Counted from the first letter of the stretch, positions 36,945-46,536 are shown. The stretch is 64,000 nt of DNA from Halorussus sp. MSC15.2 (GCF_010747475.1 NZ_VSLZ01000004.1:341067-405066); one strand, 5' to 3'. The notes: generated by a model not told the origin, from the sequence alone. Numbers and translations: made by a program.

Positions 36945-37598
36945 GTGACTGAGGACGCCTCCCCGAACGCCAGTTTTCGAGAGTCGACGAGGTTCGAGGG
37001 GGTGTCAGAAGCGTCGGAGCCGGGGGCGGCGTTCCGCGGGCCGACTGAACACCGAGAGGGCCGTCGTTGCGAACACCACTTTGCAAACGTCTACGAGACG
37101 GACGCCGAGCGATTCGCCGCGGCCGTCCCGTTCGTGCGCCGGGGTCTCGACCGTGGCGAGCGCGTCGTGTACGTCACGGACGAGGACAGCGAAGCCGCGG
37201 TGCGCTCGGCACTGCGCGACGGGGGTATCGACGTTCGAGCAGCGCTTAAGCCGGGCGCGTTGTCGTTCTACACCGTTCGTGACACCTCTGTCCGAAACAG
37301 TTCGTTCGACCCCACGGAGATGGTCGAGCGCGACGAGGTCACCGACGGAACCGCCACCGAGGAGGACGAGTCGCTCAGAATCGTGGCCGAAACGACGTGG
37401 CTTCCGGCCGACGCGACGGTCGAACAGGTCGTGGAATACGAGGCGAGAGTGGGCGACCTGCTCGCGAACGAGGACTGGAGACCTATCTCGGCACGTCCCT
37501 CGCCGTCGAGGGCGGTCGGGACCGGACGTTCTTCTTCGTGTCGGAGGAGTCCCGCGACGCGGACTTCTCGCAGGCCAAGCGTACGTTCCTCGACTTGA
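36945..37598 (+). CDS. MEDS-domain sensory protein, front fragment of a deletion-split kinase
   Basis: A 217-residue reading frame from the GTG at 36945. Residues 45-170 are a MEDS (MEthanogen/methylotroph DcmR sensory) domain with HHFANVYETDAERF and RGERVVYVTDED. After residue 175 the sequence leaves the family at 37466-37478 and runs on in the wrong frame to a stop at 37596-37598. In intact relatives the MEDS domain continues for some tens of residues, then joins a GAF domain. Here that part is missing, so this looks like the front half of a damaged sensor kinase. It is coupled to the next gene by a TGATG overlap. Confidence 0.65.
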   Translation: MTEDASPNASFRESTRFEGVSEASEPGAAFRGPTEHREGRRCEHHFANVYETDAERFAAAVPFVRRGLDRGERVVYVTDEDSEAAVRSALRDGGIDVRAALKPGALSFYTVRDTSVRNSSFDPTEMVERDEVTDGTATEEDESLRIVAETTWLPADATVEQVVEYEARVGDLLANEDWRPISARPSPSRAVGTGRSSSCRRSPATRTSRRPSVRSST

Positions 37599-39034
37599 TG
37601 GGGAAGTGGACGGAGTACGAACTCGAACGCCGCCAGCGCGAGCGCGAGCTACGCGAACGCACTCAGCACCTGAGTGCGCTCGTCGAGACCACCCCCGAGT
37701 GCATCAAAACCGTCGCCGCCGACGGAACCCTACTTCAGATGAACTCCGCCGGACTGAGGATGGTGGAGGCCGATTCGGACTCGGACGTGGTCGGCGAGTC
37801 CGTCTACGACCTGATTGCTTCCGAGGACCGCCAGCGGTTCCGCGATTTCAACGAGCGAATCTGCGAGGGTGAACGCGGGACGTTGGAGTTCGATATCGTC
37901 GGACTGGACGGCACGCGGCGACACATGGAATCGCACGCCGCCCCGTTGCGTCGTCCCGACGGAACGACCGTCCAAGTGGCGCTGACTCGCGACATCACCA
38001 AACAGAAGGAGCGCAAGCGAGAACTGGAACGCGTCGAGCGTCAGTTCGAGGCGGCGTTCAACAACCCTAGCTCGTTCGTGGCCCTGCTCGACCCCGACGG
38101 CACGGTCCGGCGCATCAACCAGACGGCCTTAGAGTTCGCCGGCATCGACGAGTCCGACGTTCAGGGCGAGCGATTCTGGGAGACGCCGTGGTTCGTCCAC
38201 GACGAGGAACTTCAGGACGAACTGCGGGCCGGTATCGAACGGGCCGCGGACGGCGAGTACGTCCGGTCCGAGATTCCGCATCGGTCCCCTGACGGTGAGA
38301 CCGTCATCATGGACGCGATGTTAGAGCCGGTGTACGACGAGGACGGCGAGGTCGTCGCCATCATGCCGAGCGGGAACGATATCACCGGACGCAAGGAGCA
38401 CGAAGAGCGCCTCGAACAGCAGAACGAACGACTCGAAAGCTTCGCCAGCATGCTGGCCCACGAACTTCGGAACCCGGTAACGGTCGGCCAGATATACAGT
38501 CAGCAACTCCGGGAGGAGACGGACCCGGAGGCGGTCGAGTACGTCTCGGAGGCGTTCGACCGCATCGAGGACATGATAGACGTCATATTGGTGTTGACGC
38601 GGGGCCGCGAGGCGGTCGGCGAGTCGAAACCCATCGATTTCGCCGAGGTGACCCGGGAGGCGTGGGACGAAATCGACGCACCCGACGCCGCACTCGACCT
38701 CGAACTCGAACGGACGATAGAGGGCGAAGAGACCTACCTCCGGCACATGGTCCGCAACCTGCTCGAAAACGCCGTCGAACACGGTGGGTCGGACGTCACC
38801 GTCACGGTCGGCGAACTCCCGTCGGGATTCTACGTGGCCGACGACGGACCCGGCATTCCGCCGGAGGACCGCAACACGGTCTTCGACCAGGGGTACACCA
38901 CGGCCGCGGACAGCGGGGGTACCGGTCTCGGACTCGCGTTCGTCAGAAAGCTCGCGGACGTGTACGAGTGGGACATCACGGTCACCGAGAGCGAGAGCGG
39001 CGGAGCGCGGTTCGAGTTCCGGAACGTCCGCTGA
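37477..39034 (+). CDS. PAS-PAS histidine kinase, rear fragment of a deletion-split MEDS-GAF kinase
   Basis: The frame is open from before 37477 and begins with the end of a GAF domain (GLETYLGTSLAVEGG), which has no start of its own. A usable ATG at 37598 overlaps the stop of the MEDS frame as TGATG, giving a 478-residue protein by reinitiation. That protein has a coiled stretch, PAS1 (about 25-145), PAS2 (about 150-270), HisKA with His near 288 (LAHELRNP) and a HATPase with NLLENAVEHGG and DDGPGIPPED. The PAS1 core is near TPECIKTVAADG. The kinase part is intact, so it may still signal. It is a paralogue of the kinase at 43135. Confidence 0.75.
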
Positions 39035-39125
39035 GGCGTCGCAACTGAACGGGACCGGAGAACGTCCGGAATCCCGCCTTGCCTCTCCCCACACGCTCAA
39101 GGAGGCGGCCCGTGACGCGTTCCAC

Positions 39126-41309
39126 ATGAGCGACCCCCTCGAACTCGACGACTTCTACGACCTAACGCTCCTGACCGACCTCGCCGTCTCGCCCGACGGC
39201 ACTCGGGTCGCCTTCGTCGCAGACGAGTTCGACCGCGCCGAGGACGAGCGCCGGAGTTCCTTGTTCGTCGTCCCGGCCGATGGAAGCCGCGACCCCCACC
39301 GACTCTCGCGGGCCTCCGACGCCAGCGCCCCGGCGTGGAGTCCCGACGGGTCGAAACTCGCGTTCACCGCCGCTCGCGATACCGACGCCGAAATCGAGGT
39401 GACGCGCTCCCCCGACGGAGACGGCGACCCTGAATCGGCGGACGCCGACACCGAGAGCGAGGACGACTCCCGGAGCGAAGTGGACGGCGACGAAGACGCC
39501 GGAGACGGAACCGAGGACGGCGCGAACGACGAACCCAAACCGCAGGTGTGGGCGTTCGACCTCGAACTGGGCGGCGACGCGCGTCAGTTAACCGATTTCG
39601 AGGAGGGCGCGGAGGGATTCGACTGGGGTCCGGCGGGCGAGCGACTCGTCGTCGCGGCCCGCGACCCGACCGACGACCAGCGCGAGTACCTGAAACACCG
39701 CCGGGAGGAGGACGGTCCGGTCGTGACCGAGCGCCTCCAGCACAAGTTCGACGGACGGGGCTGGTTAGACGAGGTGACGACCTACCTCTTCGTCGTGGAC
39801 TACGACACCCGCGAGACCGAGCGACTCGACGACGCCTACGGCGGCGGAGCGCGCGAACCGGCGACGGGACTCCAGCCCACGTGGTCGCCCGCAGGCGTCG
39901 CCGCGAGCGACGACTCGTCCGACGGTAGCCGCATCGCGTTCCTCTCGAACCGCACCGACCGACCCGACGACAACTACGTGATGGACGTGTACACCGTCGC
40001 TCCCGACGGTTCCGACCTCCGAAAACTGACCGATTCCGACCTGACCGCGGGCCGACTTCGCTGGCACCCGGACGGGGACCAACTCGCGTTCGTCGGCGGC
40101 GACCCCGAGAACTGGTACCGGCCGTCAGAGGTGTTCGTCGTCGAGGCGGAAACGGGGGCGTCCGAATCGTGGTCCGGCGACCTCGACCGGACAGTCGCCC
40201 GATACGGTCGCCCCTCGTGGGACGGCGACGACCTGCTCGCGGCCGTCGGCGACGAGGGACTGACCCGCCTCGCGCGCTTCCGCGAGGACGGCGACCCCGA
40301 GCGGACCTTCGGCGCGCAGGGACGGGACCGGACCGTCGAGGGGTTCGACGCGCGCGGCGGAACCGCGGCGGTCGTCCTCTCGGACCCGGAGGACGGCAAG
40401 GACCTCTTCACTGCGGACCTCGCCGACGTCGAATCCGGAGACGATATCGAACTACATGACGGCGCGGGAACCGGTGAGGCCGAACCGAGGCGTCTGACTG
40501 CTCTCAACGACGACCTACTGGCGGACCGGCACACGCCGGAGTCACGGCGCTTCACGTTCGAGTCCGACGGCGACGAAGTCGAAGCCATCGCCTACTTCCC
40601 CGACGACTTCGACCCCGAAGACCCCTCCCCGCGACCGCTCGTCGCCTCCATCCACGGCGGTCCAATCTCCTACGACGCGCCGACGTTCTCCTTCGAACAC
40701 GCCTACTTGACGGGACAGGGTTACGTGGTCGTCCGGACCAACTATCGGGGGAGTTCGTCTTACGGTCGGACGTTCAGCGAGCAGATTCGCGGCGAGTGGG
40801 GACCGCGCGAGACCGCCGACGTGCTGGCGGCGGTCGAGGCGGCCGTCGAACGCGGCTGGGCCGCCCCCGGCCGCTGTTTCGCCACCGGGTTCTCCTACGG
40901 CGGTATCACGACGGGCTACCTCGTGGCCGAGAGCGACCGATTCGCGGCCGCCGCGGCCGAACACGGCGTCTACGACTTCCGGTCGGCGTTCGGCACCGAC
41001 GACAGTCACGTCTGGTGGGAGAACGACTTCGGATTGCCGTGGGAGAACGAGGAGGGGTACGACGCGGCCTCCAGCATCACCGACGTCGGCGAGGTGGACA
41101 CGCCGCTGCTCGTGACTGCGGGCGGTGAGGACTGGCGGTGTCCGCCGTCCCAGAGCGAGCAATTGTACGTCAGCGTCAAAAAACAGGACGTTCCCGCGCG
41201 ACTGGTCGTCTACCCCGACGAACACCACAATATCGGCGACCCGGACCGTGCGATTCACCGACTCCGAGAACTGTGCAAGTGGTTCGAGCGCCACGACCCC
41301 GGGTCGTGA
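39126..41309 (+). CDS. S9-family prolyl-oligopeptidase-type peptidase
   Basis: A 727-residue protein. An N-terminal seven-bladed WD40/DPP-like propeller (about 10-470) is followed by an alpha/beta-hydrolase domain. The nucleophile elbow is GFSYGG (Ser near 590), then GGEDWRCPP (Asp near 669) and DEHHN (His near 701). An acidic insert of about 40 residues rich in Glu/Asp/Ser lies near 95-137. It probably cleaves small peptides in the cytoplasm, as no signal peptide is seen. The start is the ATG at 39126. Confidence 0.9.
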   Translation: MSDPLELDDFYDLTLLTDLAVSPDGTRVAFVADEFDRAEDERRSSLFVVPADGSRDPHRLSRASDASAPAWSPDGSKLAFTAARDTDAEIEVTRSPDGDGDPESADADTESEDDSRSEVDGDEDAGDGTEDGANDEPKPQVWAFDLELGGDARQLTDFEEGAEGFDWGPAGERLVVAARDPTDDQREYLKHRREEDGPVVTERLQHKFDGRGWLDEVTTYLFVVDYDTRETERLDDAYGGGAREPATGLQPTWSPAGVAASDDSSDGSRIAFLSNRTDRPDDNYVMDVYTVAPDGSDLRKLTDSDLTAGRLRWHPDGDQLAFVGGDPENWYRPSEVFVVEAETGASESWSGDLDRTVARYGRPSWDGDDLLAAVGDEGLTRLARFREDGDPERTFGAQGRDRTVEGFDARGGTAAVVLSDPEDGKDLFTADLADVESGDDIELHDGAGTGEAEPRRLTALNDDLLADRHTPESRRFTFESDGDEVEAIAYFPDDFDPEDPSPRPLVASIHGGPISYDAPTFSFEHAYLTGQGYVVVRTNYRGSSSYGRTFSEQIRGEWGPRETADVLAAVEAAVERGWAAPGRCFATGFSYGGITTGYLVAESDRFAAAAAEHGVYDFRSAFGTDDSHVWWENDFGLPWENEEGYDAASSITDVGEVDTPLLVTAGGEDWRCPPSQSEQLYVSVKKQDVPARLVVYPDEHHNIGDPDRAIHRLRELCKWFERHDPGS

Positions 41310-41326
41310 GCGGACTCAGTCGGCGC

Positions 41327-41578
41327 TTACTCGTCGCCGAAGACCTCGCGCTGGAGTTCCTTGCGGTTGTACTCCACGAGTTGGTACTGGGTCACCAGCA
41401 CGGCCGCTATGACCATCCCGGCGGCGAACCCGGCGACGCGGACCATCGGCACTCCGTGGACGTATCCGTTGAGTAACTGTGCGAGACCGAGAAAGAGGGG
41501 GACGACTGTCGCGACGGTCGTGCGGACGGGCAGGTCGCGGAACATCTCCCAAAACGTGACGTTGTCGGTGGCGGCCAT
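41327..41578 (-). CDS. Small membrane protein with two TM helices (83 aa)
   Basis: An 83-residue protein with helices about 19-37 and 45-63 (PMVRVAGFAAGMVIAAVLVT) and a charged C-terminal tail. It is convergent with the S9 peptidase, 18 bases apart. Function unknown. Confidence 0.55.
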   Translation of the reverse strand: MAATDNVTFWEMFRDLPVRTTVATVVPLFLGLAQLLNGYVHGVPMVRVAGFAAGMVIAAVLVTQYQLVEYNRKELQREVFGDE

Positions 41579-41697
41579 TCGGTAATCGCTCCTTGAAGGA
41601 GGGTTCGGGCACGGAGTGATTACCCTTTCGTATGTTGATTCCGACCGTTTCACCGCGGTATCCGGCGTTACGGGTCGTTCTTTCTGGCCGCTCGACT

Positions 41698-42054
41698 TCA
41701 CACCGACCGTGCGCTCGACCGGCGTACGTCCTCACTGTCACCGGGTTCGAAAACGACGAGGTCGCCGTCGGCGTGGACCTCGACGCGGCACCCCCGAACG
41801 TCGAAGACGACGCGGCCCGACGTCCGGGCCGCTCCGTTCTCGTGGTCGGCGAAGATGCAGTCCAGCGCGTCGGGGTCGACCGCGTCGTACAGCACGAAGT
41901 TATCGGCGAGCGGGTCACAGTCCGCTACCTCGGCGACGGCCTCGACGACGGCGGTGCTGACGCTCCAGTCGGTGGACGGTACTCGGTACGCCGCACGTCC
42001 GTCTCGGTCGAGTGACGGCGCGCGCTCCGTGAGGGTCGGTGTGTCTGGGTTCAT
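41698..42054 (-). CDS. HalOD1 output-domain protein
   Basis: A 118-residue protein matching the haloarchaeal HalOD1 domain: a central segment WSVSTAVVEAVAEVADCDPLAD and a beta end with GRVVFDVRGCRVEVHADGDLVV. HalOD1 is a domain found alone or fused to sensors, proposed to act as an output or partner in signal transduction. It lies near two kinase genes. Start ATG at 42054. Confidence 0.72.
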   Translation of the reverse strand: MNPDTPTLTERAPSLDRDGRAAYRVPSTDWSVSTAVVEAVAEVADCDPLADNFVLYDAVDPDALDCIFADHENGAARTSGRVVFDVRGCRVEVHADGDLVVFEPGDSEDVRRSSARSV

Positions 42055-42208
42055 GCGTGTTCGTAAGTCCCCCGCTCTCCGAATCGACGTGTCTGTTCGT
42101 CGAGTTTCTACCAGAAAAGTTTCACGATTTAGACTGTTAAAACGTGGAGTAGTAGCGGTAGCTACCCCTTCGGATTGGGTTCGTTCTTCCTGTCGGATTC
42201 GCGGGACG

Positions 42209-42981
42209 TCAATCGGCGTTGTACTCTGGGAGCGTGTCGTCCTGCATGACTGCGGTCCGGCCGCCGTCAACGAGGAGACTGGTTCCCGTCACGTAAGCGG
42301 CGTCGTCGCTGGCGAGATAGGTGACGGCCCCGGCGACGTCTTCGGGGTCGCCGATGCGTCCCGCGGGGTGGATAGATTCGAGGTGGTCACGCTTCTCCGC
42401 CGAGAGACCCGCATCGGTGCGCTCCACTTCGACCCACCCGGGGTTGACGGTGTTGACGCGGATGTCCGGTCCGAGGTCGAGAGCCATCGCGCGAGTCATC
42501 CCGTCGATTCCGGCCTTGACGGCGTTGTACGGAAACATCTGGGGCATCGTCACGAACGCGTGGTTCGAGGAGACGTTGACGATAGCGCCCTCGTCCATGT
42601 GTTCGACTGCGCGCTTGGCCGTCAGCCAGTAGGCCCGGAAGTCGGTTTCGAGGACGAGGTCCCAGTCGTCCATCGTCGCCTCGGTGACCGAGGTGTCCGT
42701 CTCGACGCCCGCGTTGTTCACCAGCACGTCGATGCCGTCGTACTCCTCGGCGGTCGCGTCCACGAGCGCCGCGATGTCGTCGGGGTCGCGCATGTCGGCC
42801 CGCACGAAGGTGGCTTCGCCGCCCGACTCCCGAATCGCTTCCGCGGTCGCCTCGCCGTCTTCGGCGGTTCGTCCCGTCACGACGACCGACGCGCCTTCGC
42901 GTGCGAATCGCCTCGCGACACCCTCACCGATACCTCTGGTCGACCCCGTAACGAGGACGACCGGTCCTCGAATCGGTTCAT
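42209..42981 (-). pseudogene. Short-chain dehydrogenase/reductase, N-terminal one-base frameshift
   Basis: An SDR oxidoreductase of about 257 residues. The cofactor motif is VTGSTRGIGEG, the NAD(P) segment NNAGVETD, and the active-site Ser/Tyr/Lys pattern NVSSNHAF...PYNAVKAG. In the listed frame no start lies near the fold except an ATG at 43168 that would add 53 unrelated residues. If one base is restored in the CC run near 42961-42962, a proper N-terminus (M-N-R-F-E-D-R-V-V-L-V-T-G) begins at the ATG at 42981. So the gene is either mis-sequenced or broken. It resembles FabG-type 3-oxoacyl reductases and glucose dehydrogenases. Confidence 0.8.
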
Positions 42982-43134
42982 GGCTAGATACTCGTTCGCG
43001 CGACGTTTCAGTTCTCTGTCTGCGTCGTCGGAAGGCGGACGGTGTGGCGTTCGGTTGCTCGTCCGGACCGAAATCGGGGTTGGACTGTACTAACCTCGGT
43101 GACGAAAGGGGTATCCCTCTCCTTATCAACGTGA

Positions 43135-44208
43135 GTGACGAACGAACTGTCGATGGAGACGCCGCCATCTACGCCGACAGAGGACCCCGACGACGCGGGG
43201 GAACGCCGGAAAGCGTTCGACGCGTTAGCAGAAGCCTCCGCCGACGGCATCGTCATGCTCGACGACGACAGCGTCGTCCGATACGCCAATCCGGCCGTCG
43301 AACGCATTCTGGGCTACGCGCCGGACCAACTCGTCGGCGAACCGTTGCTGACGATAATTCCCGACCGATTCAAGGAAGCCCACACCAGCGCCTTTCAGCA
43401 GTATCTCGACACCGGCGAGAGACAACTCGACTGGACCTACATCGAACTCCCGGGTTACCACGAGGAGGGCCACGAAGTTCCGCTCGCCATCTCGTTCAAC
43501 GAGTTCGAACACGACGACGACCACTACTTCGTGGGGACGTTCCGCGACATCTCGAAACGGAAGGAGGCCGAGCGTCGCCTCGAACGCCAGAACGAGCGAC
43601 TCGACCAGTTCGCCAGCATGCTGGCCCACGAACTCCGTAACCCGTTGGAAATCGCCCAAATATATCTCGACTTCCTCGACGACGGCGACGAGGCGACCAT
43701 CGCGGAGATAGCGACGGCGCTCGACCGAATCGACGAGATAATCGAGATGCTGCTGGTGCTCGCTCGGAGTCACGGCGGAGTCGGCGACCGAGAGTCAGTA
43801 GACCTTGCTACTGCCGCCACGGAGGCGTGGGAAGACACAGCGACCGGCGACGCCGATATCGAACTCACCACCTCGCTGACGATACGCGCGAACTCGACGC
43901 ATCTGCAGTCCCTCTTCGAGAACCTGTTTCGGAACTCGGTCGAACACAGTGACGGGACGGTCACGGTGCGAGTCGGGACCATCGAAGGCGGCTTCTACGT
44001 CGAGGATACGGGACCGGGGATTCCCGAGGACAAGCGCGAGACGGTCACGGAGGCAGGGTACACGACCGACGAGGACGGAATCGGCCTCGGACTGACGTTC
44101 GTTGCGCAACTGGCCGACGCATACGAGTGGGAGTTCGTCGTCGCCGAGAGTCAGGAGGGCGGCGCGCGGTTCGAGTTCACCGACGTAGAGATAGTCACCG
44201 ACGACTGA
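43135..44208 (+). CDS. PAS-domain histidine kinase
   Basis: A 357-residue cytoplasmic kinase. A PAS domain (about 25-140) has DGIVMLDDDSVVRYANPAVERILGY-type features. HisKA carries the phospho-His near 164 (LAHELRNPLE). The HATPase has the N-box FRNSVEHS and G-box DTGPGIPED. The linker QNERLDQFASML is shared almost word for word with the split kinase at 37598, so they are paralogues. The start is GTG at 43135, or ATG at 43153, which has a TATA-like CTTATCAA about 27 bases before it. No response regulator is adjacent. Confidence 0.85.
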   Translation: MTNELSMETPPSTPTEDPDDAGERRKAFDALAEASADGIVMLDDDSVVRYANPAVERILGYAPDQLVGEPLLTIIPDRFKEAHTSAFQQYLDTGERQLDWTYIELPGYHEEGHEVPLAISFNEFEHDDDHYFVGTFRDISKRKEAERRLERQNERLDQFASMLAHELRNPLEIAQIYLDFLDDGDEATIAEIATALDRIDEIIEMLLVLARSHGGVGDRESVDLATAATEAWEDTATGDADIELTTSLTIRANSTHLQSLFENLFRNSVEHSDGTVTVRVGTIEGGFYVEDTGPGIPEDKRETVTEAGYTTDEDGIGLGLTFVAQLADAYEWEFVVAESQEGGARFEFTDVEIVTDD

Positions 44209-44308
44209 CGGAGTGACCGCCCCTCGCTCTCCCGTGTCCCACTCGGCCGTCGCTTTTCGTCGTGCCGAACTACGGACTCGCGCCTGTTAACCCGTCTCAA
44301 AACCCGCA

Positions 44309-44317
44309 GTTACAAAT
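44309..44317 (+). promoter_or_regulatory. TATA-like box of the Gfo/Idh/MocA gene
   Basis: GTTACAAAT is centred about 28 bases before the ATG at 44341. Confidence 0.45.
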
Positions 44318-44340
44318 GCCGAAAGCCGAACTGCTCCAGT

Positions 44341-45312
44341 ATGTACGACGCGGGCATCGTCGGTTGCGGGGTCATCGGGAATCGACTCGCCGAATCGTTC
44401 GCCGACCACGAGCGTACCACCGTCCGGGCGGGTTGTGACCTAGACGAGGAGAAACTGAGCGAGTTCGCCGACGAGTACGACTGCGAGGCGTTCACCGACT
44501 ACCGCGAACTCGTCCGGAGCGACGACGTCGATATCGTCTACGTCGGTGTACCGCCGAAACACCACCCGGAAATCGTCGCGGCCGCGCTGGACCACGGCAA
44601 GCACGTCCTCTGCGAGAAACCAATCGCCGAGGACGCTGCCCGCGGTCGGAAGATGGTCGAGACCGCCGAAGAAAGCGAGGCCACGACCGCTATCAACCTG
44701 CCGTTCCGCTACACGCCCGGGTTCGTGGAGATGCGCGAGCGAGTCGCGGCGGGCGACATCGGCGCGCCACGCCGAGTCAACCTCACCTTTCGGTTCCCGC
44801 AGTGGCCCCGCGAGTGGCAGGACGTGGACTGGCTCACGTCCCGCGAACAGGGCGGTCCGCTCCGCGAGGTCGGCACCCACTTCCTGTTCGGCGTGCAGGA
44901 ACTGTTCGGTCCCGTCGAGTCGGTGAGCGCGAACGTCACCTACGCCGGTCCAGACCGCTATGAGGATTCGGTGGCTGGCCACTTCTCAGTGGACGGAATC
45001 CACGGGACCATCGACCTCGTGACCGACCACCAGCAGTCCGAGGAGAACTCGATTACCGTCCTCGGGTCGGACGCCGAACTCTCGCTCCTCGACTGGTACA
45101 GACTGGTCGAGAACCGCGGCGAGGACGACGAGACCGTACTGAACGATACCCGGAGCCAGACGACCCTCACCCTCGTGGACGAGTTCGTCGCGGAACTCGA
45201 CGGCGAAGGCGGCGACTTGGTCTCCTTCGAAGAGGCGAACAGCGTTCAGCGAGTGCTGGACGCGCTCTTCGCCTCCGACGGAGCCACGAGACGGGTCCAC
45301 GAATCGGGCTGA
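44341..45312 (+). CDS. Gfo/Idh/MocA-family oxidoreductase
   Basis: A 323-residue oxidoreductase. The NAD(P)-binding motif is GIVGCGVIGNRLAE. VYVGVPPKHHPEIV and HVLCEKPIAED (with the catalytic Lys-Pro) are standard for the family, followed by a C-terminal beta-sheet domain. It acts on sugars, inositols or related polyols. The upstream TATA box supports the ATG at 44341. A truncated enolase-superfamily gene lies convergent 380 bases away; sugar-acid dehydratases of that family often neighbour such oxidoreductases, so a lost sugar pathway is possible. Confidence 0.88.
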   Translation: MYDAGIVGCGVIGNRLAESFADHERTTVRAGCDLDEEKLSEFADEYDCEAFTDYRELVRSDDVDIVYVGVPPKHHPEIVAAALDHGKHVLCEKPIAEDAARGRKMVETAEESEATTAINLPFRYTPGFVEMRERVAAGDIGAPRRVNLTFRFPQWPREWQDVDWLTSREQGGPLREVGTHFLFGVQELFGPVESVSANVTYAGPDRYEDSVAGHFSVDGIHGTIDLVTDHQQSEENSITVLGSDAELSLLDWYRLVENRGEDDETVLNDTRSQTTLTLVDEFVAELDGEGGDLVSFEEANSVQRVLDALFASDGATRRVHESG

Positions 45313-45356
45313 AGTGACGAGCGCCGCGAGAACTCCCTCCGTCGAGAGCCGTGCGG

Positions 45357-45692
45357 TCACTCCTTCGTCAGAATCATCGCCTCGTCCTCGGCCTCCTCAC
45401 CCACGGTGGCCGCGAACTGTTCGGCGTGCGCTCGCTTCAACCGCTCTAACTCGTCGTCGCTCAACCCCATCCGCTCGGCGAACTCCGTCCAGACGTGGTC
45501 CCGGACCGAGAGGTAGTACGCCGTCTCGCTCTGGGTGACGAGCGGGTCGCGGTGGAACTGCGTCCGGTACTCGTACACCAGTCCGTCAACCGTCACGCCG
45601 TCGAGGTCGCGCACCGCCTCCTGCTGGCGCGCGACGAGGTCGCGGTCCGTCTCGTCACCCACGTCCGGAAAGGCGTCGAGTGGTTCCGCCAT
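45357..45692 (-). CDS. Uncharacterised haloarchaeal protein (111 aa)
   Basis: A 111-residue hydrophilic protein, mostly helical, with no signal or membrane segment. It includes EYRTQFHRDPLVTQSETAYYL, and a His/Glu-rich C-terminal half. I do not recognise it. It starts two bases before the end of the 57-aa remnant on the same strand, so both may be cotranscribed. Confidence 0.5.
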   Translation of the reverse strand: MAEPLDAFPDVGDETDRDLVARQQEAVRDLDGVTVDGLVYEYRTQFHRDPLVTQSETAYYLSVRDHVWTEFAERMGLSDDELERLKRAHAEQFAATVGEEAEDEAMILTKE

Positions 45693-45693
45693 G

Positions 45694-45867
45694 CTACCAC
45701 TCCGCGACGCTCCCGTCGCCGTGTCGCCAGACGGGGTTGTGCCAGTCCACCTCGTCCGCCACCTCGCAGACGACCGCTTCGTCGATTTCGACGCCGAGAC
45801 CCGGACCGTTCGGGAGTTCGACGTAGCCGTCCTCGTACTCGAACACCGAGGCGTCGGTGACTTTCAT
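45694..45867 (-). pseudogene. Remnant of an enolase-superfamily (galactonate dehydratase-like) gene
   Basis: A 57-residue frame. It starts MKVTDASVFEYEDGY, which looks like an N-terminus of mandelate-racemase/muconate-lactonising proteins (MKVTD). It then passes into the family's C-terminal pattern: VELPNGPGLGVEID and the ending NPVWRHGDGSVAEW. The whole barrel between is missing. A TATA-like box at 45889-45897 is centred about 27 bases before the ATG, so promoter, start and stop survive while about 300 residues have been deleted in frame. It cannot be catalytic. It points to a lost sugar-acid dehydratase beside the Gfo/Idh/MocA oxidoreductase. Confidence 0.6.
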
Positions 45868-46004
45868 GCTCACCGACTACGCAGGCCACGGCCTAAATCC
45901 TCGGGAACGCGCCGACCGTTCGAACGTCGTCAGCCCGATACGGACCCGACCGTCGCCTCGCTGTCGGTGGAATCACCGCCCCTCCAACCGGACGAAAACA
46001 GACA

Positions 46005-46013
46005 GAATTAAAG
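46005..46013 (+). promoter_or_regulatory. TATA-like box of the HTH gene
   Basis: GAATTAAAG is centred about 30 bases before the ATG at 46039. Confidence 0.4.
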
Positions 46014-46038
46014 CCCGAAAATGTGAAAATTCACGCCG

Positions 46039-46464
46039 ATGGACAAACTCGACGGTGTCCCGCTCTCGTCGCTCCAGCAGCAACTCGACGCGGTCGAGAG
46101 TGCGAAGGCGGCGAAGCGCGTGATGGTCGCCATCGCCTACAAGGACGGCGTGTCGGTCTCGGTGCTCTCCGAGCGGTACGGCGTCCCCGAATCGACGCTG
46201 TACTACTGGCTCGACCGAATCGCGGAGGAACCGCTCGCAGAGGCCGTCGAGGACGACGACCGACCCGGGCGGCCCTCGGAACTCGACGCGGAGCAGCGCG
46301 AAGCCCTGTTCGACGCCCTCGCGGACTCGCCCGCCGCGTACGGGTTCGACGCGTCGTCGTGGACGGCCCAACTCGTCCGGGAGTTCGTGGAGCGCGAGTT
46401 CGACGTCTCCTACTCGCTCGGGCACGTCCGGCGGTTGATTCGGGACTCCGACGCGTCCCTGTGA
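46039..46464 (+). CDS. IS630-type helix-turn-helix protein, probable transposase remnant
   Basis: A 141-residue protein. The N-terminal half has a HTH (VLSERYGVPESTLYYWLDRI) and the second half a winged-helix-like segment (FDVSYSLGHVRRLIRDS). This matches the DNA-binding front of IS630/ISH-type transposases, but the DDE catalytic half is missing. Many haloarchaea keep such stand-alone halves, which may be regulators. No inverted repeats or target duplication were seen nearby, so an active insertion sequence is not supported. Confidence 0.6.
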   Translation: MDKLDGVPLSSLQQQLDAVESAKAAKRVMVAIAYKDGVSVSVLSERYGVPESTLYYWLDRIAEEPLAEAVEDDDRPGRPSELDAEQREALFDALADSPAAYGFDASSWTAQLVREFVEREFDVSYSLGHVRRLIRDSDASL

Positions 46465-46536
46465 GTCGCCGCGGGTGGCCGAGTCGAACCGTCCGCCTCG
46501 CCGCTTCTCTCGCCGTCAACTGTCTCGTCGCTCCCG

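Noticed and set aside
42982..43168. N-terminal extension of the SDR to the ATG at 43168
   Set aside because: The 53 extra residues have no SDR similarity and overlap the kinase gene; a frameshift near 42961 explains the lack of a start better.
46039..46464. Active IS630 element
   Set aside because: No terminal inverted repeats, no target duplication and no DDE half were found.
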